Assembly (NCBI GenBank): GCA_934646845.1
Contig: CAKUEV010000071.1
Span: 1-8,944, forward strand
Length of the DNA: 8,944 bases
Direction: 5' to 3'
Origin: an uncultured Slackia sp.
Lineage (GTDB): Bacteria > Actinomycetota > Coriobacteriia > Coriobacteriales > Eggerthellaceae
In this document: positions 1-5,649 of the stretch, one piece after another
How positions within the stretch are numbered: position 1 is the first letter of the stretch
Layout: the number at the start of each line of letters is the position of its first letter
Notes under the pieces: generated by a model
The model's input: the letters and a program-made list of their open reading frames with translations, nothing else
What the model was told of the DNA's origin: nothing
Databases searched by the model: none
Made by a program: the position numbers and the translations under genes

Positions 1-227
1 CGCGATGCGGCCGCCGCCTCTTCGCGCCCGTCAAGATACTTCACCAGCTTATCTGCTGCATTCGCCACCTCGGCGTCTTCGCACGCCGCAAGCTCTTCCC
101 ATAGGCAAGCATCAAATATAGCCGCACTCTGCACACCTGCCTGCAAGGGCGGCGTTAAAAGCGCGTTGCCGGCAATCGCCAGCCAGGGCGCCACCTGCGC
201 AAACGTTTCCCTATCCACCATCAGCAA
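1..227 (-). CDS. Probable TorD/DmsD-family molybdoenzyme chaperone, N-terminal part only
   Basis: This frame stays open to the left edge, so only about the first 75 residues are present and the C-terminus is missing. The visible part begins (from the ATG) MVDRETFAQVAPWLAIAGNA and is acidic, alanine-rich and apparently all-helical, with no signal peptide. TorD-family proteins are cytoplasmic chaperones that bind the twin-arginine leader and apo-form of a molybdoenzyme, hold it for bis-MGD insertion and delay Tat export. The assignment rests mainly on position, directly downstream of the catalytic, ferredoxin and NrfD genes on the same strand, and on resemblance to the start of such proteins in Eggerthellaceae. 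The family's diagnostic central motif would lie off the window. Two starts compete: ATG at 221, whose GAGAGG ribosome site (235-240) is 13 bases away, and in-frame TTG at 227, with 7-base spacing. I chose TTG for spacing. Confidence 0.6.
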   Translation of the reverse strand, partial: MLMVDRETFAQVAPWLAIAGNALLTPPLQAGVQSAAIFDACLWEELAACEDAEVANAADKLVKYLDGREEAAAAS

Positions 228-243
228 TCCGCTACCTCTCACG

Positions 244-278
244 AAAAAGGGAGCCGGTCACCGATTGCAACCGACTCC
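244..278 (-). terminator. Rho-independent terminator-like hairpin between nrfD-type gene and torD-like gene
   Basis: Read on the minus strand, the arm GGAGTCGGT (278-270) pairs with ACCGGCTCC (258-250), giving nine pairs including one G-U around an 11-base loop. A C and a run of five T (248-244) follow. The hairpin starts 12 bases after the stop codon of the NrfD-type gene. The torD-like gene's ribosome site (240-235) lies only three bases past the T run. The form is that of an intrinsic terminator. In this position it probably acts as a partial terminator that lowers expression of the downstream chaperone relative to the enzyme subunits. Confidence 0.65.
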
Positions 279-290
279 TACACGCCATAG

Positions 291-1472
291 CTATTGTTCA
301 CCACCGCATTTTGGCAGCACGCACTTCGATAGGATCATGTACGCCAGCGCACCCGCGCACACCACGCCCGCAAACACTACGACCTCCGGCAGCGTAGGCG
401 CATACACGCCCAGCGTAGTCCACACGTCGCCGGCATCGCCTACCTGAGCGGCAGCCGTACCCAACGTAATGCCGTTGCCGCCATAGACGTTCGGCACGGT
501 GAAGCTGGTGAGCAACAGCCACGCACGCTTGCAGAACACACCAAGCACTATCAGCGCACTCGCCAGCACCACACACGCCGGATTTTCGCGATTCCGAGCG
601 AACACGAGTACCAAAAACGGCACAGCCAAGCCACCGATAATCTCAAACCAGAAGAACGGCGCCGTCTTGCCGGTGGCCATGATAGCCAGCGCCTCGGCCT
701 CGCCCGCACCCGGGTAGCCCATGGTCAAACACTCGCAGGCGATGAAGAACGCGTCCACCGCCACGAACACCGCAAGCAGCCCCGCCAACGACTTCATCAA
801 ATCGCGGTCGAACTTGAACAACTTCGCACGGTCAAGCGCCAAAAGGCAGATAAGCAGCAATGCCAGACCCGAATCGCAGGCCGATGCCACAAAAATGGGA
901 GCCATGATCGCCGAGTACCACGCCTTGGCAATCTGCAGGCCGAAAATCCATGCCGTCACGCTGTGCACCAGGATGGCAACCGGCAGCGCCACACGAGAGA
1001 GCACTGCCACCTTGCGCTCGTCGCCGCGCACCAACCACACCAGGTCAAGCACGTTGATGACCAGGTAGCACGTGATAACGATCATGTCCCACGCAAGCGG
1101 ACTGATGAAGTTCAACCCCACGAACATGCGCCACACACGCGCCACGCCGCCAAGGTCGATGAGCACGAACGCGCCAGCACAGCAGATGCATACGATGGAC
1201 GTGATGACCGCCGGCACCGACACGCGCTTAAACGACTCTATGCCGAACACGTGCGCCGAGCTTGCCACAATCAGACCGCCAGCCGACAGGCCGACGAAGA
1301 ACATGAACGCCATGATGTACAGGCCCCATGAGTTGGAGTTGTTCATGCCCGTGATACCCAGGCCGTACATCTGCTGGGCAACCCAACAGCCCACCGCGGC
1401 TAAAACCACCGCCGCCAACACGACAACAACCACCATAGTTCGCCCGCTGAACAGGGCTTTTCGCTTATCCAT
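291..1472 (-). CDS. NrfD/PsrC-type membrane anchor subunit of molybdoenzyme complex
   Basis: This 393-residue polytopic membrane protein should anchor the complex and exchange electrons with the quinone pool, passing them to or from the ferredoxin subunit. Hydrophobic segments lie near residues 11-31, 50-75, 85-107, 120-146, 157-178, 187-210, 224-246, 270-292, 298-318 and 357-382. That makes about ten helices, nearer the HybB-like count than the eight of PsrC. NrfD hallmarks include the GLSAGG stretch in helix 2 and the HSVTAWIFGLQ and SACDSGLAL stretches around helices 5-6. No haem or Fe-S motif is visible, as expected for NrfD rather than a cytochrome b. The start codon lies 11 bases after the stop of the ferredoxin gene, with a GGGGG-rich ribosome site overlapping that stop, so the genes are co-transcribed and probably translationally coupled. 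Members of this family serve many substrates, so it does not identify the enzyme's role. Confidence 0.9.
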   Translation of the reverse strand: MDKRKALFSGRTMVVVVVLAAVVLAAVGCWVAQQMYGLGITGMNNSNSWGLYIMAFMFFVGLSAGGLIVASSAHVFGIESFKRVSVPAVITSIVCICCAGAFVLIDLGGVARVWRMFVGLNFISPLAWDMIVITCYLVINVLDLVWLVRGDERKVAVLSRVALPVAILVHSVTAWIFGLQIAKAWYSAIMAPIFVASACDSGLALLLICLLALDRAKLFKFDRDLMKSLAGLLAVFVAVDAFFIACECLTMGYPGAGEAEALAIMATGKTAPFFWFEIIGGLAVPFLVLVFARNRENPACVVLASALIVLGVFCKRAWLLLTSFTVPNVYGGNGITLGTAAAQVGDAGDVWTTLGVYAPTLPEVVVFAGVVCAGALAYMILSKCVLPKCGGEQ

Positions 1473-1483
1473 CCATCAACCCC

Positions 1484-2098
1484 CTAGTTCACGTAAAACA
1501 TTTGCGGACGCGTGCCCTTTTCCTCGAGCAGCACATGACCGCCACGACGCCAAAGCCTCGACACTGCTGAATCCGGATCATCCAGGTCGCCGAACACGCG
1601 AGCATCACCTGGGCAGCAATGCACGCACATAGGCTCGTCGCCGCGATCGGTACGCTCCTTGCACAGGCTGCATTTCTCGGCCACGCCGCGTGGGCGAACC
1701 GGCACGCCGGCATCGCCATAGTGGAAACCTGTCGCGCGCACAGGCTCGTTCCAGTTGAACACGCGGGCGTTATACGGACAGGCGCCCATGCACATACGAC
1801 AGCCGATGCAGCGGTCGTAATCAATCTCCACGCGACCCTGCTCATCTTTGTATGTGGCGCCGGTCGGGCACACCTTCATGCATGCAGGATTCTCGCAGTG
1901 CTGGCAAGCAACCGGCAGATACGTACGCGAAAGGTTGGGGTACACGCCAACAGCGTCGTCGAACATTTCCACGCCCTCGGTAAGCACGCGGTTCCACAGC
2001 ATGCCATCAGGGACGTTGTTCTGCATCTTGCAAGCGATCGAGCATGTGTTGCACCCGATGCAGCGGTGCAGGTCTATTCCGATAGCCAGTTTCGTCAT
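1484..2098 (-). CDS. Four-cluster [4Fe-4S] ferredoxin subunit (DmsB/PsrB-like) of molybdoenzyme complex
   Basis: This 204-residue electron-transfer subunit should wire the catalytic subunit to the membrane anchor. Four cysteine sets are complete: C13-C16-C19-C23, C65-C68-C73-C77, C97-C100-C103-C107 and C143-C146-C158-C162. The second set has the CxxCxxxxCxxxC spacing, and the fourth has the long gap (CxxC, 11 residues, CxxxC) typical of DmsB, PsrB and NrfC. C161 is an extra cysteine beside the fourth set. There is no signal peptide, so if exported it would travel with the Tat-tagged catalytic subunit, as is known for this family. The length is the family norm. The start lies three bases after the stop of the catalytic gene, with an AGG-rich ribosome site (AAGGCAGGTG) inside that gene's end. 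This tight packing points to one transcript and coupled translation. Confidence 0.93.
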   Translation of the reverse strand: MTKLAIGIDLHRCIGCNTCSIACKMQNNVPDGMLWNRVLTEGVEMFDDAVGVYPNLSRTYLPVACQHCENPACMKVCPTGATYKDEQGRVEIDYDRCIGCRMCMGACPYNARVFNWNEPVRATGFHYGDAGVPVRPRGVAEKCSLCKERTDRGDEPMCVHCCPGDARVFGDLDDPDSAVSRLWRRGGHVLLEEKGTRPQMFYVN

Positions 2099-2101
2099 GG
2101 G

Positions 2102-4507
2102 CTATTCACCTGCCTTTTTGATCTCAATGAGCGTGTCGTTATACGGAATCATGGGACCGAACATCATGTCGTAACCGCGCGGGTTCATCGTATCGTTGGA
2201 TACGCTTTGCATCAGCGTCCCCTCAAGATACTGACGGTACGTGCTTTCGGCCATAAACGCGCTTTCAGGCTGCACGGCGTTGTTCAGGCGCAGCTTCGTG
2301 CGGAACGAACCGCGATCGTTGTACACCTCAACTTCGTCGCCATCGACAAGGCCACGCGCAGCGGCATCGGACGGGTTCAGCTCGATATGCGGCTCGAACA
2401 GCTGCTGGATCCACTTCGCACCCGAATAGGCAGAATGCACGCGGAAGCGCGAACGAGCTTGGTTGAACTGCAGCGGGTATTTTTCGCGCAGCGGGTTTTC
2501 CGGGTACGCCTCGTTAGGACGCTCCCACTGCGGGAACGCCTGGCCCCACGCCAGCATGTTCTCGTAGTACGGCTCCTGCTTGGTCGAAGGCGTTGCGTAA
2601 GTCATGCCCACTTCCTCGCCGACGGTATCGTCCCAATCCAGCACCAGCTTGCATGCACCGTTTTCCCTGTTCAGCGCTTCAAGTGTGATACCTTCACACG
2701 ACGGGTCGTCCGTGGTCAAGATAGCGCGAGCATATTCTTCGCCATTCTCCGGATACAAACCGCCCAGCCCCATGGCTTCGGCAATGCCCTTCTCAATGTA
2801 GAAGTCGGATTTGGAATCGAACAACGGGTCAAGCACCTTCTGGTTCTCCAGAATGTAGCCGTTGGCGTTCTTCACGCCGCCCACGCTGTCGGCGCACTCG
2901 AACTTGCTGCACACGGGAAGCACCAGGTCAACGTAGTCAACAACCGAGCTGTGATAGATGTCTGCCAGGCACACGAAGTCAAGCGAATCCAACCAACGCT
3001 GCGTTTTTGCCCAGTTCGCCGCCTTCTGCGTGGGAATATCGCCGAAGAACATGGCCGCGTGCACGTCGTCGGTGTTCACAATATCGTAGAAGCCTTTTTT
3101 GCTAGGCGTGGGCTTTCTGTTCTCAGGCAGCTTCCAGGCGCCCAACTTGGCCTCGGACAGGACAGTGTGGTAGCAGTAGATACCACAACCGGTACCGCGC
3201 TTGCCATAGTTGCCGGTTAGCGAGGCGATAAGCGCATAGCAGTGGCCGGCGATGTCGTTGTTGGAGAATTTATCGATACCGCCCACGCCATTGCAGATGA
3301 TAGACGGACCCTTTGCATACTCGCGCGCCACCTGGGCGATAGTATCGGCCGGCACACCGGTAACGCCCTCGGCCCAGTCGAGCGTGTAGTCGGCCATCTG
3401 CTGCTTGAGCAAGTCATACTCGGTGATATATTGCACACCGTCCACCGTGAAGGTGCCTTCGAGCGCAGGCTGCGCGCCCGGCGTATCATGCAGCACAGCC
3501 GCACCCGTTGCGCTGTCCCACACATACGGGACTTTCACCTGCTTCGGCTCGCCAGTTTCCTTATCCACTGTATCGTGCATCTCGCCGAACACCTCACCGG
3601 TGTTCGCGTTCACAAGGAAGGGAAACGACGTGTGCGCCAGCATGTGCTCGCGATCGCACAAGTCGTTGTCCAGCAGGTACTTCACCATTCCCAGGAAAAA
3701 CGCCGGGTCGGTACCCGCGCGCAGCCCAACCCACTGGTCTGCCTTGCTTGCCGTTGCCGTGAAACGCGGGTCGAGTACGATAATCTTCGTGCCAGCAGCC
3801 TGAGCATCAAGGAAAGCGCGCGACCACATCATGCCCGTTTCCAGCATGTTGCAGTTGGTCACAAGCACCACGTTAGCCTGCTTCCACTCCCATATGGTGT
3901 TGAGCGCGAACATGCCCGACCAGCCGAACGCTTGACCCTGACCGTTGCCCTGGCCCATGTCGTAGCCGTTCAAACCGCCAGCTTGCGCGCCCAAAATGGA
4001 AGCTAGTAGCGGACTGAAGCGCTGCGAAGCCTCCGTGGAGTATTGAATCCACAACGCCTGCGAACCGTACTTGTCGATGGTGGCCTGAAATTTCTCGGCG
4101 ATGATTTTAAACGCCTCGTCCCAGCTGATTACCTCGAACTGACCGCTGCCGCGTTCTCCCACGCGACGCATAGGCGATTGAATGCGCGCTTCGCCATAGA
4201 TGTGCTCGATCTCGGAAATGCCCTTAAGGCACACGTTTTGGAAACGCTTGTCACTATTCGGGCGCGGTTGCACCATGACCAGGCGTCCGTCACGCACCGT
4301 GCACTGCAACATGCAGTTACACAGGCAATGCTCGTTGTGGTACGTGAACGCCGTGCGCTCTTCAGGCGCCGCTGTTGCCTGCGCAGGTGCCAGCCAGCCC
4401 TGCGTGGTGGCCATACCGCCCACAGCAGCAAGTGCGCCGCTGGCAGCACCTAGCCTGAGGAAGCTACGACGATTAAGCACCGCACGCATCCTTTTGCTAC
4501 CTTCCAT
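2102..4507 (-). CDS. Tat-exported molybdopterin (bis-MGD) oxidoreductase catalytic subunit, DMSO reductase family
   Basis: This 801-residue protein (from the chosen start) is the catalytic subunit of a complex iron-sulfur molybdoenzyme. It opens with a twin-arginine leader (N12-R-R-S-F-L-R18, hydrophobic stretch 19-33, likely cleavage after A42-Q43-A44), so it probably works outside the membrane. A [4Fe-4S] site follows: C61-x3-C65-x3-C69-x23-C93, with K95 just after the last cysteine as in quinone-linked members. Cofactor-domain signatures are ISWDEA (127-132), LDPR (245-248) and GTD (265-267), and the C-terminal MGD-binding domain carries RFRVHSAYSG, HIELNPSDAAARGL and DGDEVEVYNDRG. An extra stretch at about 300-362 is absent from E. 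coli DmsA. The aligned ligand region (GGLNGYDMG, 177-185) has no Ser or Cys; Asp183 is the best ligand candidate. A start at 4528 is possible, but ATG 4507 has a perfect AAGGAG five bases upstream. The substrate cannot be assigned. Confidence 0.93.
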   Translation of the reverse strand: MEGSKRMRAVLNRRSFLRLGAASGALAAVGGMATTQGWLAPAQATAAPEERTAFTYHNEHCLCNCMLQCTVRDGRLVMVQPRPNSDKRFQNVCLKGISEIEHIYGEARIQSPMRRVGERGSGQFEVISWDEAFKIIAEKFQATIDKYGSQALWIQYSTEASQRFSPLLASILGAQAGGLNGYDMGQGNGQGQAFGWSGMFALNTIWEWKQANVVLVTNCNMLETGMMWSRAFLDAQAAGTKIIVLDPRFTATASKADQWVGLRAGTDPAFFLGMVKYLLDNDLCDREHMLAHTSFPFLVNANTGEVFGEMHDTVDKETGEPKQVKVPYVWDSATGAAVLHDTPGAQPALEGTFTVDGVQYITEYDLLKQQMADYTLDWAEGVTGVPADTIAQVAREYAKGPSIICNGVGGIDKFSNNDIAGHCYALIASLTGNYGKRGTGCGIYCYHTVLSEAKLGAWKLPENRKPTPSKKGFYDIVNTDDVHAAMFFGDIPTQKAANWAKTQRWLDSLDFVCLADIYHSSVVDYVDLVLPVCSKFECADSVGGVKNANGYILENQKVLDPLFDSKSDFYIEKGIAEAMGLGGLYPENGEEYARAILTTDDPSCEGITLEALNRENGACKLVLDWDDTVGEEVGMTYATPSTKQEPYYENMLAWGQAFPQWERPNEAYPENPLREKYPLQFNQARSRFRVHSAYSGAKWIQQLFEPHIELNPSDAAARGLVDGDEVEVYNDRGSFRTKLRLNNAVQPESAFMAESTYRQYLEGTLMQSVSNDTMNPRGYDMMFGPMIPYNDTLIEIKKAGE

Positions 4508-4518
4508 ATCCTCTCCTT
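4505..4518 (-). promoter_or_regulatory. Strong ribosome binding site that sets the start of the catalytic subunit
   Basis: Reading leftwards, AAGGAG (4518-4513), five spacer bases and ATG (4507-4505) form a near-ideal start signal. The in-frame ATG at 4528 has only GGGAT directly before it and would add seven residues ahead of the Tat leader. Both ATGs sit in the same local word, GGATATG, so this leader carries two copies 21 bases apart. Confidence 0.8.
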
Positions 4519-4526
4519 CGTTCCGC

Positions 4527-4556
4527 ATATCCCGTTTTCCCAGGTAAAAGGGATAT
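4527..4556. repeat. Inverted repeat in the leader of the molybdoenzyme operon (operator or RNA hairpin)
   Basis: Arms ATATCCC (4527-4533) and GGGATAT (4550-4556) pair perfectly. After one bulged G (4534), TTTT (4535-4538) pairs with AAAA (4546-4549) around a seven-base centre. The repeat ends eight bases before the AAGGAG site of the catalytic gene. It could be a protein-binding operator for the divergent TetR or an RNA hairpin in the operon leader. Position and symmetry are visible, but the function is inferred. Confidence 0.5.
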
Positions 4557-4571
4557 AATTACGATGACCGA

Positions 4572-4604
4572 TTTATACCGGACCCGTTTCGCACCTGCAT
4601 TATG
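4572..4604 (-). promoter_or_regulatory. Candidate -10 boxes for the molybdoenzyme operon promoter
   Basis: Two minus-strand hexamers resemble a sigma-70 -10 box: TATAAA at 4577-4572 and CATAAT at 4604-4599. Neither has a convincing TTGACA-like -35 at normal spacing; TGAACG at 4626-4621 is the closest for CATAAT. A weak -35 would fit an activator-dependent or otherwise controlled promoter. Transcripts would have leaders of roughly 60 to 85 bases that include the 4527-4556 inverted repeat. This is a guess from consensus alone. Confidence 0.3.
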
Positions 4605-4677
4605 AAGGGTATGGAAACCTCGTTCACTGCCCAGCTTCGCGATATGGTGCTTAGGCAACGAGCGCAAGAAATCGGGG

Positions 4678-4701
4678 TATAATCGACACATTTCGAACGA
4701 A
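4678..4701 (+). promoter_or_regulatory. Candidate tetR promoter -10 box with short palindrome at the expected transcription start
   Basis: A perfect TATAAT lies at 4678-4683, about 87 bases before the tetR start codon. No good -35 is seen 16-18 bases upstream. At 4692-4701, where transcription would begin, is the symmetrical word TTCG-AA-CGAA, suited to autorepression. The match to the -10 consensus is direct, while the promoter and operator roles are inferred. Confidence 0.4.
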
Positions 4702-4707
4702 GGGGGA

Positions 4708-4737
4708 TTCGCCACACGTGCATTTTTCTGTGGCGAA
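4708..4737. repeat. Perfect 9-bp inverted repeat upstream of tetR
   Basis: TTCGCCACA (4708-4716) and TGTGGCGAA (4729-4737) are exact inverse copies separated by 12 bases that include five T. The repeat lies between the candidate tetR promoter and the tetR start at 4770. It could be a TetR operator, though the 12-base gap is wider than in many TetR sites, or a stem-loop in the tetR leader. It is the most regular symmetry in the divergent region. Confidence 0.55.
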
Positions 4738-4769
4738 ACGCATAGGCGCAGCCAAGGTACGGGGGGATC

Positions 4770-5342
4770 ATGACCGAAAGCAAAACAGATTTGCGCGTCG
4801 TGCGCACGCGCAAACTCATACGCGATGCGTTCATGGATATGGTGGGCGAAGTAGGCGTGGCGAGAATCACGGTGAAGGATTTAACCGAGCGCGCCGGCAT
4901 CAACCGCAAGACGTTCTATCTGCACTTCGAATCTATCGAAGCGCTGTACGACAGCGTGATGAATGAAGTTATGAACGACTTTTTCGATAATTACGAAACC
5001 ACTGCCGATCAGCCAAAAGACCTTGACGGCCATGCGCAGCGTTTCTTTTTGTTCCTTGCCGGGCAAACTCCTACCATTGAGAAGCTTATCTGTTCGCCCG
5101 GGCCCTACGACTTTGGCAACCATATCTATCGTGAGCAGATGATGCGCTATAAGTCCGCTGGACAGGACCCTTTTGCATGGATGGACGCCGACGCTGAGGA
5201 GCTAGTGCTGAACTTTATCCGCACCACGGCGCTGGACTTTTACCGCGAATGGGTGCGTCGCGGCAAACGCGTCGACCCGCAAGAAGCGGCGCCGCTGCTC
5301 GGAGCCATCACCTGCCATGGCGCCGCCCCGCTCATGCGCTAG
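4770..5342 (+). CDS. TetR-family transcriptional regulator, divergent from the molybdoenzyme operon
   Basis: This 190-residue protein has an N-terminal TetR DNA-binding domain. The helix-turn-helix spans about residues 33-53 (ITVKDLTERAGINRKTFYLHF), preceded by the RTRKLIRDAFMDMV helix. This wording resembles the DhaS-like TetR subgroup, where the C-terminal part (about 70-190) is an effector-binding or dimer domain of low conservation. Its ligand cannot be read here. The start is firm, because an in-frame TAG at 4743 excludes upstream extension. A G-rich run (GGGGGG, 4761-4766) is the only ribosome-site candidate and sits unusually close, at three bases. Divergence from the molybdoenzyme operon across 262 bases, with inverted repeats between, makes it the likely local regulator, probably also of itself. 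TetR proteins are usually repressors released by a small molecule, often the pathway's substrate; that this holds here is inferred. Confidence 0.9.
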   Translation: MTESKTDLRVVRTRKLIRDAFMDMVGEVGVARITVKDLTERAGINRKTFYLHFESIEALYDSVMNEVMNDFFDNYETTADQPKDLDGHAQRFFLFLAGQTPTIEKLICSPGPYDFGNHIYREQMMRYKSAGQDPFAWMDADAEELVLNFIRTTALDFYREWVRRGKRVDPQEAAPLLGAITCHGAAPLMR

Positions 5343-5370
5343 TGTGGGGCCTCGGGCCTAGGCCCCACAC
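5342..5370 (+). terminator. GC-rich hairpin overlapping the tetR stop codon
   Basis: GTGTGGGGCC (5342-5351) pairs perfectly with GGCCCCACAC (5361-5370) around a nine-base loop. The first arm starts on the last base of the tetR stop codon. No T run follows on the plus strand, so it is not a textbook terminator by itself. It may stabilise the mRNA end or act with the hairpin at 5403-5428, which has TTTT at 5435-5438. Confidence 0.5.
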
Positions 5371-5390
5371 CATAGGCCGATTTTGGGCCT

Positions 5391-5428
5391 GAAAAAGAAA
5401 AAGTCGGAAGCCAAAAATGGCTTCCGAC
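5391..5428 (-). terminator. Strong rho-independent terminator of the tRNA gene, possibly bidirectional
   Basis: On the minus strand GTCGGAAGCC (5428-5419) pairs perfectly with GGCTTCCGAC (5412-5403) around a six-base loop, followed by TTTTTCTTTTTC (5402-5391). It begins 12 bases after the 3' end of the tRNA. On the plus strand the same stem is followed six bases later by TTTT, so it could also stop tetR transcripts arriving from the other side. Confidence 0.88.
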
Positions 5429-5439
5429 CAAGTGTTTTA

Positions 5440-5514
5440 TGGTGGGCCCGCCCGGATTCGAACCGAGAACCAAAGGATTATGAGTCCCCTGCTCCACCGT
5501 TGAGCTACAGGCCC
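5440..5514 (-). tRNA. tRNA with CAT anticodon, probably tRNA-Ile2 (lysidine type), otherwise tRNA-Met
   Basis: The 75-base gene folds as a complete cloverleaf with an encoded CCA. The acceptor stem is GGGCCTG/CGGGCCC with one T-G pair, the D stem is GCTC/GAGC with a seven-base loop, and the anticodon stem is GGGGA/TCCTT with two wobble pairs. The anticodon loop is CTCATAA (anticodon at 5482-5480), followed by T arm CTCGG-TTCGAAT-CCGGG and discriminator A. A CAT anticodon can be elongator Met, initiator Met or Ile2, whose C34 is changed to lysidine by TilS so that it reads AUA. Initiator is unlikely because pair 1-72 is a normal G-C and the three G-C pairs of the initiator anticodon stem are missing. 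C4-G69 and C5-G68 in the acceptor match known TilS determinants and favour Ile2. The tRNA call is certain; the amino acid is not. Confidence 0.95.
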
Positions 5515-5544
5515 TTCTGTATACGCCGCGCATGCAGCCCGCCT

Positions 5545-5550
5545 ATTGTA
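5545..5550 (-). promoter_or_regulatory. Candidate -10 box of the tRNA promoter
   Basis: TACAAT lies on the minus strand, 30 bases upstream of the tRNA 5' end, which gives a leader of roughly 24 bases. No clear -35 is seen at 16-18 bases. A promoter is expected here because a hairpin (5599-5637) separates the tRNA from rpoD on the same strand. Confidence 0.45.
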
Positions 5551-5595
5551 GCGTAAAACGCCCTTGAGCGGAGCCGCATTCTAACGGCAGCGTCG

Positions 5596-5637
5596 AAAGC
5601 GTTGCGCCCGATGGCAAAACTGCATAGGACGCAACGC
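5596..5637 (-). terminator. Probable rpoD terminator hairpin
   Basis: On the minus strand GCGTTGCG (5637-5630) pairs with CGCAACGC (5606-5599), and TTTC follows. The 23-base interior can form a further short stem (ATGCA with TGCCAT, one bulge). It starts 12 bases after the rpoD stop codon. The T tail is short, so termination may be incomplete and some transcription may run into the tRNA. Confidence 0.5.
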
Positions 5638-5649
5638 GATACGCAACGA

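Noticed and set aside
1619..3220. Long plus-strand open frame (533 codons) opposite the ferredoxin and catalytic genes
   Set aside because: It is antisense to two clearly real genes. Its translation is rich in His, Arg, Val and Ala with no recognisable motif, as expected from the complement of GC-biased coding sequence.
4554..4559. Plus-strand TATAAT within the operon-leader inverted repeat
   Set aside because: It has no -35 partner and lies over 200 bases from tetR. The A/T word follows from the ATAT arm of the repeat, and the TATAAT at 4678 is better placed.
4497..4715. Small minus-strand frame (72 codons) in the divergent region
   Set aside because: No ribosome site before its GTG, its end overlaps the real start of the catalytic gene, and it has no motif.
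4718..4966. GTG-started plus-strand frame overlapping the tetR start, preceded by AAGGGGG
   Set aside because: Spacing from the purine run is long (11 bases), most of it overlaps tetR in another frame, and the basic product has no recognisable features. A leader peptide is not excluded but not supported.
5440..5514. tRNA as an attachment site for an integrated element
   Set aside because: I found no duplicate of the tRNA 3' end in the window and no integrase or phage gene. Both flanks are housekeeping or operon genes.
5339..5533. Minus-strand 64-codon frame spanning the tRNA
   Set aside because: It reads straight through the tRNA and both hairpins, so it is not a protein gene.
5630..5648. 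Two copies of ACGCAACG-like words (5630-5636 and 5642-5648), considered as a repeat array
   Set aside because: Only two short copies, one of which is the arm of the likely rpoD terminator. There is no array, spacer regularity or cas gene.
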